From NCBI GenBank assembly GCA_900548115.1, contig URJL01000009.1:1-62572 (forward strand): 62,572 nucleotides of DNA, written 5' to 3'. Below the pieces are notes generated by a model. The model had not been told where the DNA came from. It did no database searches and saw nothing but the letters and a program-made list of their open reading frames with translations. A program made the translations under genes and the position numbers. Each line of letters begins with the position of its first letter. Within the stretch, counting starts at the first letter, position 1. This document shows positions 54,001 through 61,307 of this stretch, piece after piece. The stretch comes from an uncultured Eubacteriales bacterium. Its GTDB lineage: Bacteria; Bacillota; Clostridia; Oscillospirales; CAG-382.

Positions 54001-57000
54001 ACGTTGCCGAAAGAGCGCTGCCCGTCGTGTCGGCGGAGCGGATGATCCATTTTCCGAGTTCAAACTGAATCTTCGGGAAGCCGTCGGTTCCGCCGGGCGT
54101 GAAGTCCTGCCAGTTTGTGATTGGATAATTATCCAGCAGCATATTCTTTTCGAAATTGTAGCTGCCTTTGTTGAACACCAACTGGAGTGCGCCGCTCGCT
54201 CTGTGCGGTCCGTTGTCGGTGTGATTGAGGCACCAAAATTCGCCCGAGAGAACCGTTACATTAACCGAGGCTACCGTATAAGAGGTATCCTTGTCAACGC
54301 CCGTACCGGTGGACATCTGACGGAGAACACCGCCGTTGATCACAACGTTCGTGTCGCCGCTCTTCTGTCCGTTCGCGCTGGTGACCATCTTGAATACAAA
54401 CTTACCGTTCAGGTTGATCTTTTGATCCTTGCCGTTTGCACCCGCATAGACATAGTTGTTCTGAGATTCATCGACCGTGCCGGAGAGCGTAAGAGCGTAG
54501 CCGTTGGTCGTAATGCTCTGCGCCGCGGTAAAGTCTGCTTTAAATTCGGTATCGCCGAGAAGCGAGATTTTGTTGTCGACACCCGCAATCGTACCGCCGT
54601 TATACGAAGCGTAAATAACGGTCTCCTCATGCGCTTTGTCGGTAAAGGTCACATTTCCGACACAATATACAATGCCGCGGTTTCCATTCAACACGTCAAT
54701 CGCTTTCGTCGTGGTGGCAAAAGCGGTTTCCGCCGTAAGGCCGTCGTTTTCGTCGCTTCCGCTTTCGGATACATAGTAAGAAGGAAGCTGATACTTGAAG
54801 ACTGCCGTCATGGTGCCGTTTCCGTCATCCTCCCACTTGTCAAAGACGTGATATGCGTCCTCGCGGGCGGGAACGGTAGCTTTTGCCATGATTTCCGTCA
54901 TGGAGTCGGCATAATACACCGAATAAGTTCCGGCAGGAACGGAAATGGTTTCGTTGCCGTAATAAATATACTTGTTGTCCGCCGACTGCGTATAAGCGAT
55001 CTTTCCGCCGTAGACATAGTAGCGACCCGCCTCGTCCGAAACATCGAGCGAGCCTTCACCGTTTGCGGAATCGAGCGTATAAAGCGGGGCGGCCGCGCCG
55101 TTTGCATCCAGCGCGCTTCCCTTGCCCGTAAAGGCTTTCAGTGCCGAGCCTTTATTGAGAAGGATCTGAACCGCGCCTTCGACCGTTGCTGTGCGTGTCG
55201 CGGCAAAATCGTTTACGGTAGCGCCGTTGAGAACGAGATTGATGTTCTGCTTATAGGTCATGGTGCGGCCTTCGCTCGTATTGTTCAGATCGACCTTTGC
55301 AAGCGTTGTGCCGTTCACCTCGGTGGTCATGCTGTTCTTGTAGACTTCAACATTTCCGTTAGCGACAGTATATCCGCCGTAAGGAACCGTCGAAAATTCG
55401 CTTCCGTCGTAGATCGTAAGACGTGCGCCTTCGCCGAGATTTCCGGTACCGTTGCGGTTTACACCGTGATAAAGTGCGGTGGCGGCATTTTTGATGACGC
55501 TCAGCGTATCGTCGCCGTTCTTTGTCAGTCTGCGGCGGGGCGAATTCTTAAAGGTAAGGTCATGTCCCTGCGCGTTCAGGTCGGTGCGCGTAACATACCA
55601 TGTGTCGAGTGTGATGATGTTTTCGTAGACCGTCGGACCCTGAGCAAAGATATTGATGTTGATGTTGGAGCTGCCCGTCTGATTTGCCTGCGACATTACG
55701 GCGTAATTCTGCGTTTCGCTGTTGTAGTTATACGTCGTAAATTTGATGGTTGCGGTATGACCGACCGAGCGGTTCATCTCGACAAACTTGTATTCGTCAA
55801 GCGTAAAGGTCGTTCCGACCGTCATGGAAGGTTCGACCGACGGGATGACATAGACTGTTACAAGATCGCCCGCTTTGTAGCCGTCGGCGTTGATGCTCTC
55901 GGTGACGGCGGCGGCGCTTCCGGCAGGGGTATCGAAGGTTCTGCCGTCGCCCGTTCCGTCCACTTTGACGTAATAGGAAGCGACCGATTCAGGTTCATCG
56001 ACATATCGGTAGCTTGCGATCAAAATGCCGCTTTCGCTTTCGACCCAGCTGTCGAACACAAGGTGCTTGCCCATGTTGGCGGGCTTTTGTGCCTCTGTTT
56101 TCACGTTGTCAAGGCTGTCGGCAAAATGCACGGTGTAAGTGCCCGCCGCGGGAAGAGCGATCTCTCCATCACCGTAATATACGGTGCGATTGTCCTCGGA
56201 CTGCGCATAAGCAAACTTGCCGTTTTTCACCATGTATGTACCGGCTGTTTCGGTAACGTCAAGAGCACCGTCCGCGTCCGACGTGATGATATAAACGGGA
56301 ACATTCTTTTCGTCGTTTGTATTGTAAGCAACCTCGTTTGCCGTAAAGGAATTCAGCGAAGAAGTGCCGTTGAGAAGGATCTGGATCGCGCCGCCGACAA
56401 CTGCCTTCTGCGAACCGCCGAAGGAGTTTACGCTCGCGTTATTCAGAACGAGATTTATGTTTTTGCCGTAGGTCATCATGCGACCCGAGCCCGTGTCGGC
56501 AAGGAATACGCGGTTAACCGCGGTATCGTTCACTTCAAAGGTCATACCGTCCGAGAAGGTCTCAACATGACCGTTTGCCGTCGTATAACCGCCGAAATAG
56601 AGGTCGAAATCACTGCCGTTTCCGGTGATCGAAACACGACCGCCGTTGCCCGACGTGCCGGTGCCGCCGCGGTTGGTTCCTCCCTGAAGCGCCGTCTTGT
56701 CGTTCTTAATGAGCGTATGCGGAGACGCTTCGCCCGTTACACGATAACGGGGAGTATTCTTGAAGGAAAGATCCCAGCCCTGCGCATAGATATCGGTGCG
56801 GTAATTGTAGCGTGTATCGATCAGCGCGATATTTTCAAATTCTTCGTCGCCCTGCGCATAGATTCCGATATTATGAACCGGAACGATCTGATTGCTGAGC
56901 GCAAGAGCCGCATAATTCTTCAATGAATCGTCGTACCCATAGGTAGTATACTTGATTCTGGCGTCATGATGTACGTCCGACAAAAGCTCGACACAGTTGA

Positions 57001-58447
57001 GCGAATTGCCTTCAATCTCAGTACCCGCTTCAAGCGCAAACTGATCGTCGGACGGAATGACGAACACGGCGACATAATCGCCCGTCGTGTAGCCGTCGGA
57101 ATTGATCTGCTTCAAAACGCTCGTAACCGAGCCTGCAGGGCTCTCGGCGGTTCTGCCGTTGCCCGTGCCGCCCGCTTTTACATAGTAAGCGCCGTCGTAA
57201 TCGACAAGCGCGGGATCAACGATACGGATCTTGATCTCGCCGAAGCAGTTCGCGTATCCGTTGTTTTCAAGATACTTGACTGTGTAATAGCCCGGAACGC
57301 TCTGCCACGCTTCACCCGAAAATGTAGCGGTTCCGTTTGTATCGGGCGTATAGACATACGACTTAAGATCCTGTCCCTCTTCGTTGTAAACGACGAGCCA
57401 ATCTTTGTCGTTGGCGCTGTTTTTGTAAGAGAAAGTGATATCCTCTCCTGCGGCGTAACGAGTCCTCTCGGTCGAGAAGGTCGTTTTTCCGACGGTGAAG
57501 GGCACTTCGCACAGCACCGTGTGGCCGTCGTTCTGCAAATAGCGCGCAATGTACGAGCCGCGCTTTTTCTGCCAAGCCCAGCCCTTGAAGGTTACGCTTC
57601 CGTTCTCGTCGGGCGTATACTGGTAGCAGTTCTGATAGCTGCCCGCCGTATCGTATATGGCGACCCAGTCCTTGGGATACTTGCTGCCCTCGTAATAAAC
57701 GGTGATTGGCTCGTCGATATCGAAATCACTCTTTTCAAGGGAAATCGTCGAAGGGGTAATCACGACCGTAAATTCGGAGAACTTTACGCTCTGCTTATCG
57801 TTTTCGAAATAGCGGACCGTGTAGGTTCCCGGCGTTTTGGTCCAGTCCTTCGTAAAGGTGACCGAGCCTTCTTTATCGGGCGTATACGTCCAGTCGACAT
57901 AAGAACCGCTTGCGGGATAAACGGCAAGCCAGTCCTTGGCATTGACGCTGTTGCCGTAGTTTACGGTAACGCCCTCACCGACCTTGAAATAGGTCTTTGC
58001 GGGCTTTGCCCACGCTTTCTCCACTACGACGGGAGGATTCGAGTTTTCGGCTGCTTGAAATTCGACGCGGGCAAGCTCACCATAGCCCGAATTGTAAAGA
58101 ACCGCGATCCAGCCGCCCTCCGATATGGTTCCGCCGACCGGCCAGAAATCGAAGCGCTGACGCACCGACTGACCCGACGGGAAAGTTATGGTGCCGCTTT
58201 TTACGTCAACATAATCGTCGTACTTCGAGGGTTCGCTCGCGATATTACGTGACTCGTGATAAAGTGCGACCCAGCTTCCCGAGACAAAGCCCGTAACGTT
58301 AAAGGTCACATTGGCGTCGCCCGCCGTTACGGGTGCGTCGAGCGTGATGCTCGCACCGTCCGCAAAGGCGTTGAGCGGGAATACTGAGAGCATGCTCATC
58401 AGCATACACACGGTCAGGAAAAGCGACAAAAATTTGTTTTTGTTCAT
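51053..58447 (-). CDS. Giant secreted protein with Ig-like repeats, beta-helix units and SGNH esterase domain
   Basis: A 2464-residue protein with a signal peptide (residues 1-29). Residues about 135-415 hold three Ig-like repeats of ~90 residues (KDWVAIY, YTPDENGSVTF, SYIARYLQNDGH). Four beta-helix units open with YYVKAGGTGNG (421), YYVKVDGTGDG (825), YYVSESGSDENDG (1222) and FYVDETGNDANNG (1566). An SGNH hydrolase domain at about 1855-2050 has the block I motif FGGSVTNGYG, YSINDKYY and the Asp-His pair in DGVHLND, so it may deacylate a polysaccharide. Residues about 2285-2464 are the C-terminal domain shared with the 1786-residue protein. AAGGGG precedes the ATG. Confidence 0.87.
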   Translation of the reverse strand: MNKNKFLSLFLTVCMLMSMLSVFPLNAFADGASITLDAPVTAGDANVTFNVTGFVSGSWVALYHESRNIASEPSKYDDYVDVKSGTITFPSGQSVRQRFDFWPVGGTISEGGWIAVLYNSGYGELARVEFQAAENSNPPVVVEKAWAKPAKTYFKVGEGVTVNYGNSVNAKDWLAVYPASGSYVDWTYTPDKEGSVTFTKDWTKTPGTYTVRYFENDKQSVKFSEFTVVITPSTISLEKSDFDIDEPITVYYEGSKYPKDWVAIYDTAGSYQNCYQYTPDENGSVTFKGWAWQKKRGSYIARYLQNDGHTVLCEVPFTVGKTTFSTERTRYAAGEDITFSYKNSANDKDWLVVYNEEGQDLKSYVYTPDTNGTATFSGEAWQSVPGYYTVKYLENNGYANCFGEIKIRIVDPALVDYDGAYYVKAGGTGNGRTAESPAGSVTSVLKQINSDGYTTGDYVAVFVIPSDDQFALEAGTEIEGNSLNCVELLSDVHHDARIKYTTYGYDDSLKNYAALALSNQIVPVHNIGIYAQGDEEFENIALIDTRYNYRTDIYAQGWDLSFKNTPRYRVTGEASPHTLIKNDKTALQGGTNRGGTGTSGNGGRVSITGNGSDFDLYFGGYTTANGHVETFSDGMTFEVNDTAVNRVFLADTGSGRMMTYGKNINLVLNNASVNSFGGSQKAVVGGAIQILLNGTSSLNSFTANEVAYNTNDEKNVPVYIITSDADGALDVTETAGTYMVKNGKFAYAQSEDNRTVYYGDGEIALPAAGTYTVHFADSLDNVKTEAQKPANMGKHLVFDSWVESESGILIASYRYVDEPESVASYYVKVDGTGDGRTFDTPAGSAAAVTESINADGYKAGDLVTVYVIPSVEPSMTVGTTFTLDEYKFVEMNRSVGHTATIKFTTYNYNSETQNYAVMSQANQTGSSNININIFAQGPTVYENIITLDTWYVTRTDLNAQGHDLTFKNSPRRRLTKNGDDTLSVIKNAATALYHGVNRNGTGNLGEGARLTIYDGSEFSTVPYGGYTVANGNVEVYKNSMTTEVNGTTLAKVDLNNTSEGRTMTYKQNINLVLNGATVNDFAATRTATVEGAVQILLNKGSALKAFTGKGSALDANGAAAPLYTLDSANGEGSLDVSDEAGRYYVYGGKIAYTQSADNKYIYYGNETISVPAGTYSVYYADSMTEIMAKATVPAREDAYHVFDKWEDDGNGTMTAVFKYQLPSYYVSESGSDENDGLTAETAFATTTKAIDVLNGNRGIVYCVGNVTFTDKAHEETVIYASYNGGTIAGVDNKISLLGDTEFKADFTAAQSITTNGYALTLSGTVDESQNNYVYAGANGKDQKINLNGKFVFKMVTSANGQKSGDTNVVINGGVLRQMSTGTGVDKDTSYTVASVNVTVLSGEFWCLNHTDNGPHRASGALQLVFNKGSYNFEKNMLLDNYPITNWQDFTPGGTDGFPKIQFELGKWIIRSADTTGSALSATSVPGTFDIIGEKTPYTISSTGLDIYYGVNGKVALPTGIVDVLWTDDFSADNMPKPTLSDGYEFKGWEDDGNGHLTAIVTSPDFFYVDETGNDANNGTKEAPFKTIAKAIESFGSANGTVYVVSSAAYDSDAIAQYTGHVTICPADGTAVLSGANITLKGGLTLSGLTLTDNSTFRLAGNRLELTGIDANECELNFILNGSNSDKLVLPALSGAKVTVTVGEGETAPAKATIVLNGTAVESIATVGTASDITVLGEKASIGSIENTNASVFTVVLNGSTQETVEGLSASDRLILSNSDLGRVDLANGENNFAIETSSGKVPVLVSKDGNVVSALGEYIQQASPDTWYKTNEYTDYIHYRKPLTNTYKKLTEDKKLNVVYFGGSVTNGYGSSNAEKYSWRALIGQWLKDKFPNASVTNINRASGESGTYLGTYRLQRDVIAKNPDLLFLEYSINDKYYGSSYANAKLQVETIVREVRKALPDCDIVMVLVTDRNCVEDNRKGKLHTQAQAHEDIAEAYNIPSVLVGMALANSLPENWGSEWSKYAIDGVHLNDAGNNVYYQVIREYMYNSLFCTEHAGRLAPRDVLPAVVSEKLFDGNRTITQPTAELIAKSEALGGSGFSFNSGLGGLYDYYGYAQTAKSDSIFAFEFDGTDAAMYTNFYNESSIAVSVDGGDYVTKTCAYHSPTKIVENLASGHHIIRMKPVYGSASNAPKEMKIVALFTRDAAAATVKGSKSTYSGSNTYAVRDLAAGTYRVVYDASKVSDLPIPTPNESSIFVGWNGAEFGDAITENMHFSANYENANDYFDFAGVQIRITTGETQQGLRFVVDKQNSLDEKINVANFGMVIVPSKLLGDNRKYTDYDPAKPNCTENLVGTDKLFIGSTHEADGNTYRSAEVVAEKIFAVYDAGVRYTTCVTGIESAGYDRYYTLKPFVRYTVNGEEMIAYGDAFRSNTYEVAKAVLADETASEEAKAMAQAVVDSIEKK

Positions 58448-58488
58448 GTTGGTGTCCCCTTTCGGTTTTTTATATTCCTACATTATCA

Positions 58489-58494
58489 ATTATA
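58489..58494 (-). promoter_or_regulatory. Possible -10 box of the giant protein gene
   Basis: TATAAT on the minus strand about 40 bases upstream of the start codon. No matching -35 box is visible, so an activator may be needed; the divergent AraC-type regulator is a natural candidate (inference). Confidence 0.45.
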
Positions 58495-58557
58495 ACGAAT
58501 GTTCCGAAAAATTCCATCCCATTTTGTGACTGCTATTATGCTTAAAGTGACTTTTTC

Positions 58558-58586
58558 TTGACAAATGTCAAAAGAGGGGGTATAAT
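58558..58586 (+). promoter_or_regulatory. Consensus sigma-A promoter of the AraC-type regulator
   Basis: Perfect TTGACA (58558-58563), 17-base spacer, perfect TATAAT (58581-58586). Transcription would begin near 58593, about 46 bases before the chosen start codon. Confidence 0.85.
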
Positions 58587-58638
58587 TGTGTCGAATACAA
58601 GTATCGGCAGTAAAAAAGCTGCGGAAAGTGTGATAAAA

Positions 58639-60372
58639 ATGTCTTCTTTCTACCCTTCGGACGGGCGAAGCGTCCTTGCCATGACCGACGGATACCATCA
58701 CTATCTCGATACGGGCATCTGCACCGAGGAAAACGAAAACAAATACTTTTTCATCGACGGTGCGACCGTGCGTCTGATTCGGCTGGGCAGCTCGATGGAA
58801 ATGAAATTTACGACACACCTTTATAACGTCTTTATTACGGTCGACAGCGGGGCTCTTTGGTATCTCAACATCGGAAGTGAGATCGACGATTTTGCGGGCG
58901 CACTTACCGTTCTTTTTAACAACGGAACGTATGAGCAGTTCGTCAGCGATTATTCACGCGGCAAAATCACGCCGCGCGGCGGGCGGTATTTTCTGATCTC
59001 TCCCCCGCACGGCGGAGCAAAGCTTCTTTGCGGAGACAAGGCGGGACATTTTCTTGTCGCGGGCGCAAAATGCGCCTACGCCGTATCCGAAGACGAAAAG
59101 GCCGTTCGGTATTCGATCTGTTCGAACCTGTATTTATCTGCGGGTGTTTGGCGCATCGGATATACCGAGCATTTTTCGACAGCGCTTCTGCCCGCTCCGC
59201 CCGAAGGCTATGAATGGTACGACGACCGTACGGGCTGTGTCCGCTTGCTTCCCGAAGAAAGCGGGCGGGAGCTTCATGTCGACCCGAAAGCGCCGTCGGG
59301 CGGAAACGGAAGCAAAGAGCATCCGCTGAACGATCTTTCGGAAGCCGTCGAGCGTCTTCGCGCCTGCGGCGGACGCATTTTGCTGTACGGGAAAGTCGTT
59401 TATCCGTCCCTCCCCCCTTATTCGCAAACCATCTTGTTTGAAGGTGCGACCGATGACGCGGAGCTTGTTTTCGATCAGAACCGACGGTATTATCTGCGGG
59501 GCGATACGGTGTTTTCCCGTCTGCGCATCACGGTCGGCGGTGCGAAGCGCGACAAAGCGATGCTGATTTCCGACGGACATGCGTTGATTTACGGCGAAGG
59601 GGTTTCCTCGGTCTACGGCATATTAACGGGAACGGGCAGCCTTTCCGCAGGAGCGCGCTCTCTGCACGTAACCTCGGTTCGGTATCTCGAAAACCAAGGA
59701 CTTCACCGCACGCAGGGGCATCGCTGTATGCTTCTTATCCGCGAGGGAAGCGCCCGCGTTACGGTCGGCGGAAAAAGCTTTGTTTTGAGCGCCTCCTCCC
59801 CCGTTGTGCTGCCCGAAAAGCACGAATTTTTCCTGCATTCGGACATTTCCTCGCCGCGTTTCCTTGCGATTGACTACACCGCGCGGGAGGACGACGGCAA
59901 CACGCCGCCCTTTTCGGTCGACTCGGGTGCCGACGCCTATTTCGGCGAACGGATCGCCGCGCTGTTCGAACAGCCGTCTCTGCTCACACAGCGCGAGACG
60001 AAAAAAGAGATTTCGTATGCGGTCGAACGGATCTTGGGTCTCGGCGGGATCAAGCGCTCGACGGCGCAAAAGCTTTTTGATTTCATCCGCGAAAACTACG
60101 CCGCCATTCCGTCGGTCAACTATCTTGCCGAGCATTTTCATCTGAACCGAAGCTATATTCAGCGAGCGTATAAAAAAGCCTTCGGTATCAGCCTCAAAAC
60201 CGATCTTACCCGTGTGCGCTGCGATGCGGCACAGGTTCTGCTGCACAAGGGATATTCGGTCAGTGAAACGGCGCGGCTTGTCGGATATGAGAGCGCGTCC
60301 TCTTTTTCACGTGCCTTTCGGGAGGAAACGGGACATTCACCGAAACAGATCGGTTTTATTGTCAATCAATAA
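58639..60372 (+). CDS. AraC-family regulator fused to a beta-helix-like unit
   Basis: A 577-residue protein with no signal peptide. Residues 1 to about 345 resemble beta-helix units of the divergent giant surface protein: AGHFLVAGAKCAYAVSEDE near residue 135 matches AGTYMVKNGKFAYAQSEDN and AGRYYVYGGKIAYTQSADN there, and VDPKAPSGGNGSKEHPLNDL near 212 matches VDETGNDANNGTKEAPFKTI. Residues about 355-405 look like the cupin-type sensing part of AraC proteins (RVTVGGKSFVLSASSPVVLP). Residues about 486-577 are the double HTH of AraC (VNYLAEHFHLNRSYIQRAYK, ETARLVGYESASSFSRAFRE). The ATG at 58639 has a weak GGAAAG; a GTG at 58588 has a better GAGGGGG but lies inside the promoter. Confidence 0.85.
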   Translation: MSSFYPSDGRSVLAMTDGYHHYLDTGICTEENENKYFFIDGATVRLIRLGSSMEMKFTTHLYNVFITVDSGALWYLNIGSEIDDFAGALTVLFNNGTYEQFVSDYSRGKITPRGGRYFLISPPHGGAKLLCGDKAGHFLVAGAKCAYAVSEDEKAVRYSICSNLYLSAGVWRIGYTEHFSTALLPAPPEGYEWYDDRTGCVRLLPEESGRELHVDPKAPSGGNGSKEHPLNDLSEAVERLRACGGRILLYGKVVYPSLPPYSQTILFEGATDDAELVFDQNRRYYLRGDTVFSRLRITVGGAKRDKAMLISDGHALIYGEGVSSVYGILTGTGSLSAGARSLHVTSVRYLENQGLHRTQGHRCMLLIREGSARVTVGGKSFVLSASSPVVLPEKHEFFLHSDISSPRFLAIDYTAREDDGNTPPFSVDSGADAYFGERIAALFEQPSLLTQRETKKEISYAVERILGLGGIKRSTAQKLFDFIRENYAAIPSVNYLAEHFHLNRSYIQRAYKKAFGISLKTDLTRVRCDAAQVLLHKGYSVSETARLVGYESASSFSRAFREETGHSPKQIGFIVNQ

Positions 60373-60381
60373 AATATCGGT

Positions 60382-60410
60382 AAAAAAGGAGAGCGCGGCT
60401 CTCCTTTTTT
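60382..60410 (+). terminator. Terminator after the AraC-type regulator
   Basis: AAAAAGGAGAGC, loop GCG, GCTCTCCTTTTTT. Confidence 0.92.
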
Positions 60411-60534
60411 GTCTGCACAGAGCTTTTTTCGAGCGAATTTATCGTTCGAAAAGCCGTTTTCCTTTCGCTTACGGGAATTCCTTGTGTCAATTTTCAATTT
60501 TTTCGTATTTTGCAAAATTTTTTATATAAATCTC

Positions 60535-60563
60535 TTGACAAATTATATTTTTTGTGATATTAT
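60535..60563 (+). promoter_or_regulatory. Sigma-A promoter of the RHH/clpB genes
   Basis: Perfect TTGACA (60535-60540), 17-base spacer, TATTAT (60558-60563), 57 bases upstream of the start codon. No CIRCE or CtsR-like repeat was noticed before clpB. Confidence 0.8.
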
Positions 60564-60619
60564 ATACGCATAAGAAAAACATAAGGGTGTAGGACACCCG
60601 GAAAGGATGGCTGCCTTCC

Positions 60620-61273
60620 ATGAAAAAGTTATACAGTCTCATGCTCTCGGAGGATGTCATGCGCGAGATCGACCGTCTTGCCCACAAAACGGGCACCAAC
60701 CGTTCCAATCTCGTCAACATGATCCTCGCCGAGCGGGTCGAAATGCGGACCCCGCAGCAGCAGATCAACGATATATTCAGCGGCATAGAGCAGCTTCTTG
60801 CCGCCTCCCGCGAGCTGGTTCCCCAGCTTGCTCCCAACACACAGCGCGTGGCGGTGCGTTCCAGTCTCGAATACAAGTATCATCCCACCCTGCGTTATGA
60901 AGTCGAACTTGCCGGAAGCTTTCATCCCGGCGAGCCGATCGGCACGCTCAGCGCGACGTTCCGAACGCAGTCACAGGGGCTTTTGGAGCTTTTGGGGCGC
61001 TTCTTCCGCTGCCTTGGGCGCATTGAAGAACAGCTTTTGCCCATCGATGTCGCCTATTCCTTCGAAAACGGGCGCTTTTTGCGAACGCTTTCCTATCCCG
61101 CAAAAAGGCGTGGCGAAAGCGCGGAGATTTCCGCCGAGGATATTTCACGCGCCATCACCGATTACGTCCGTCTCATTGACCGCATGCTCAAAGCCTGCGT
61201 CGGCGGTGCCGATTCCGGAACTCTTTACGACATGTACGCCGCCGATCTTGAAAAACGTCCTATCCTCCTATAA
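60620..61273 (+). CDS. Ribbon-helix-helix domain protein upstream of clpB
   Basis: A 217-residue protein. Residues 1-42 fit a CopG-type ribbon-helix-helix: a short strand (KKLYSLML) then SEDVMREIDRLAHKTGTNRS and NLVNMILAERV, suggesting DNA binding as a dimer. The remaining ~170 residues are not recognised; they include a Gln-rich helix (TPQQQINDIFSGIEQLL), a basic beta region and an Ala/Asp-rich helical end. It lies 34 bases before clpB and may control it, but no operator has been identified. Confidence 0.75.
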   Translation: MKKLYSLMLSEDVMREIDRLAHKTGTNRSNLVNMILAERVEMRTPQQQINDIFSGIEQLLAASRELVPQLAPNTQRVAVRSSLEYKYHPTLRYEVELAGSFHPGEPIGTLSATFRTQSQGLLELLGRFFRCLGRIEEQLLPIDVAYSFENGRFLRTLSYPAKRRGESAEISAEDISRAITDYVRLIDRMLKACVGGADSGTLYDMYAADLEKRPILL

Positions 61274-61307
61274 ATAATTGTCGATCCTTTTGAAAGGAGT
61301 GCTCTAT

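Noticed and set aside
53588..56926. A 1112-codon plus-strand frame inside the giant surface protein gene, and similar long frames at 50864-53122 and 39317-42070
   Set aside because: They are antisense shadows of repeat-rich minus-strand genes with signal peptides and clear domains; their translations show no family features.
58558..58588. TTG at 58558 or GTG at 58588 as start of the AraC-type regulator
   Set aside because: The TTG is the -35 hexamer itself and the GTG lies at or before the expected transcription start; the ATG at 58639 was preferred, though the GTG is not fully excluded.
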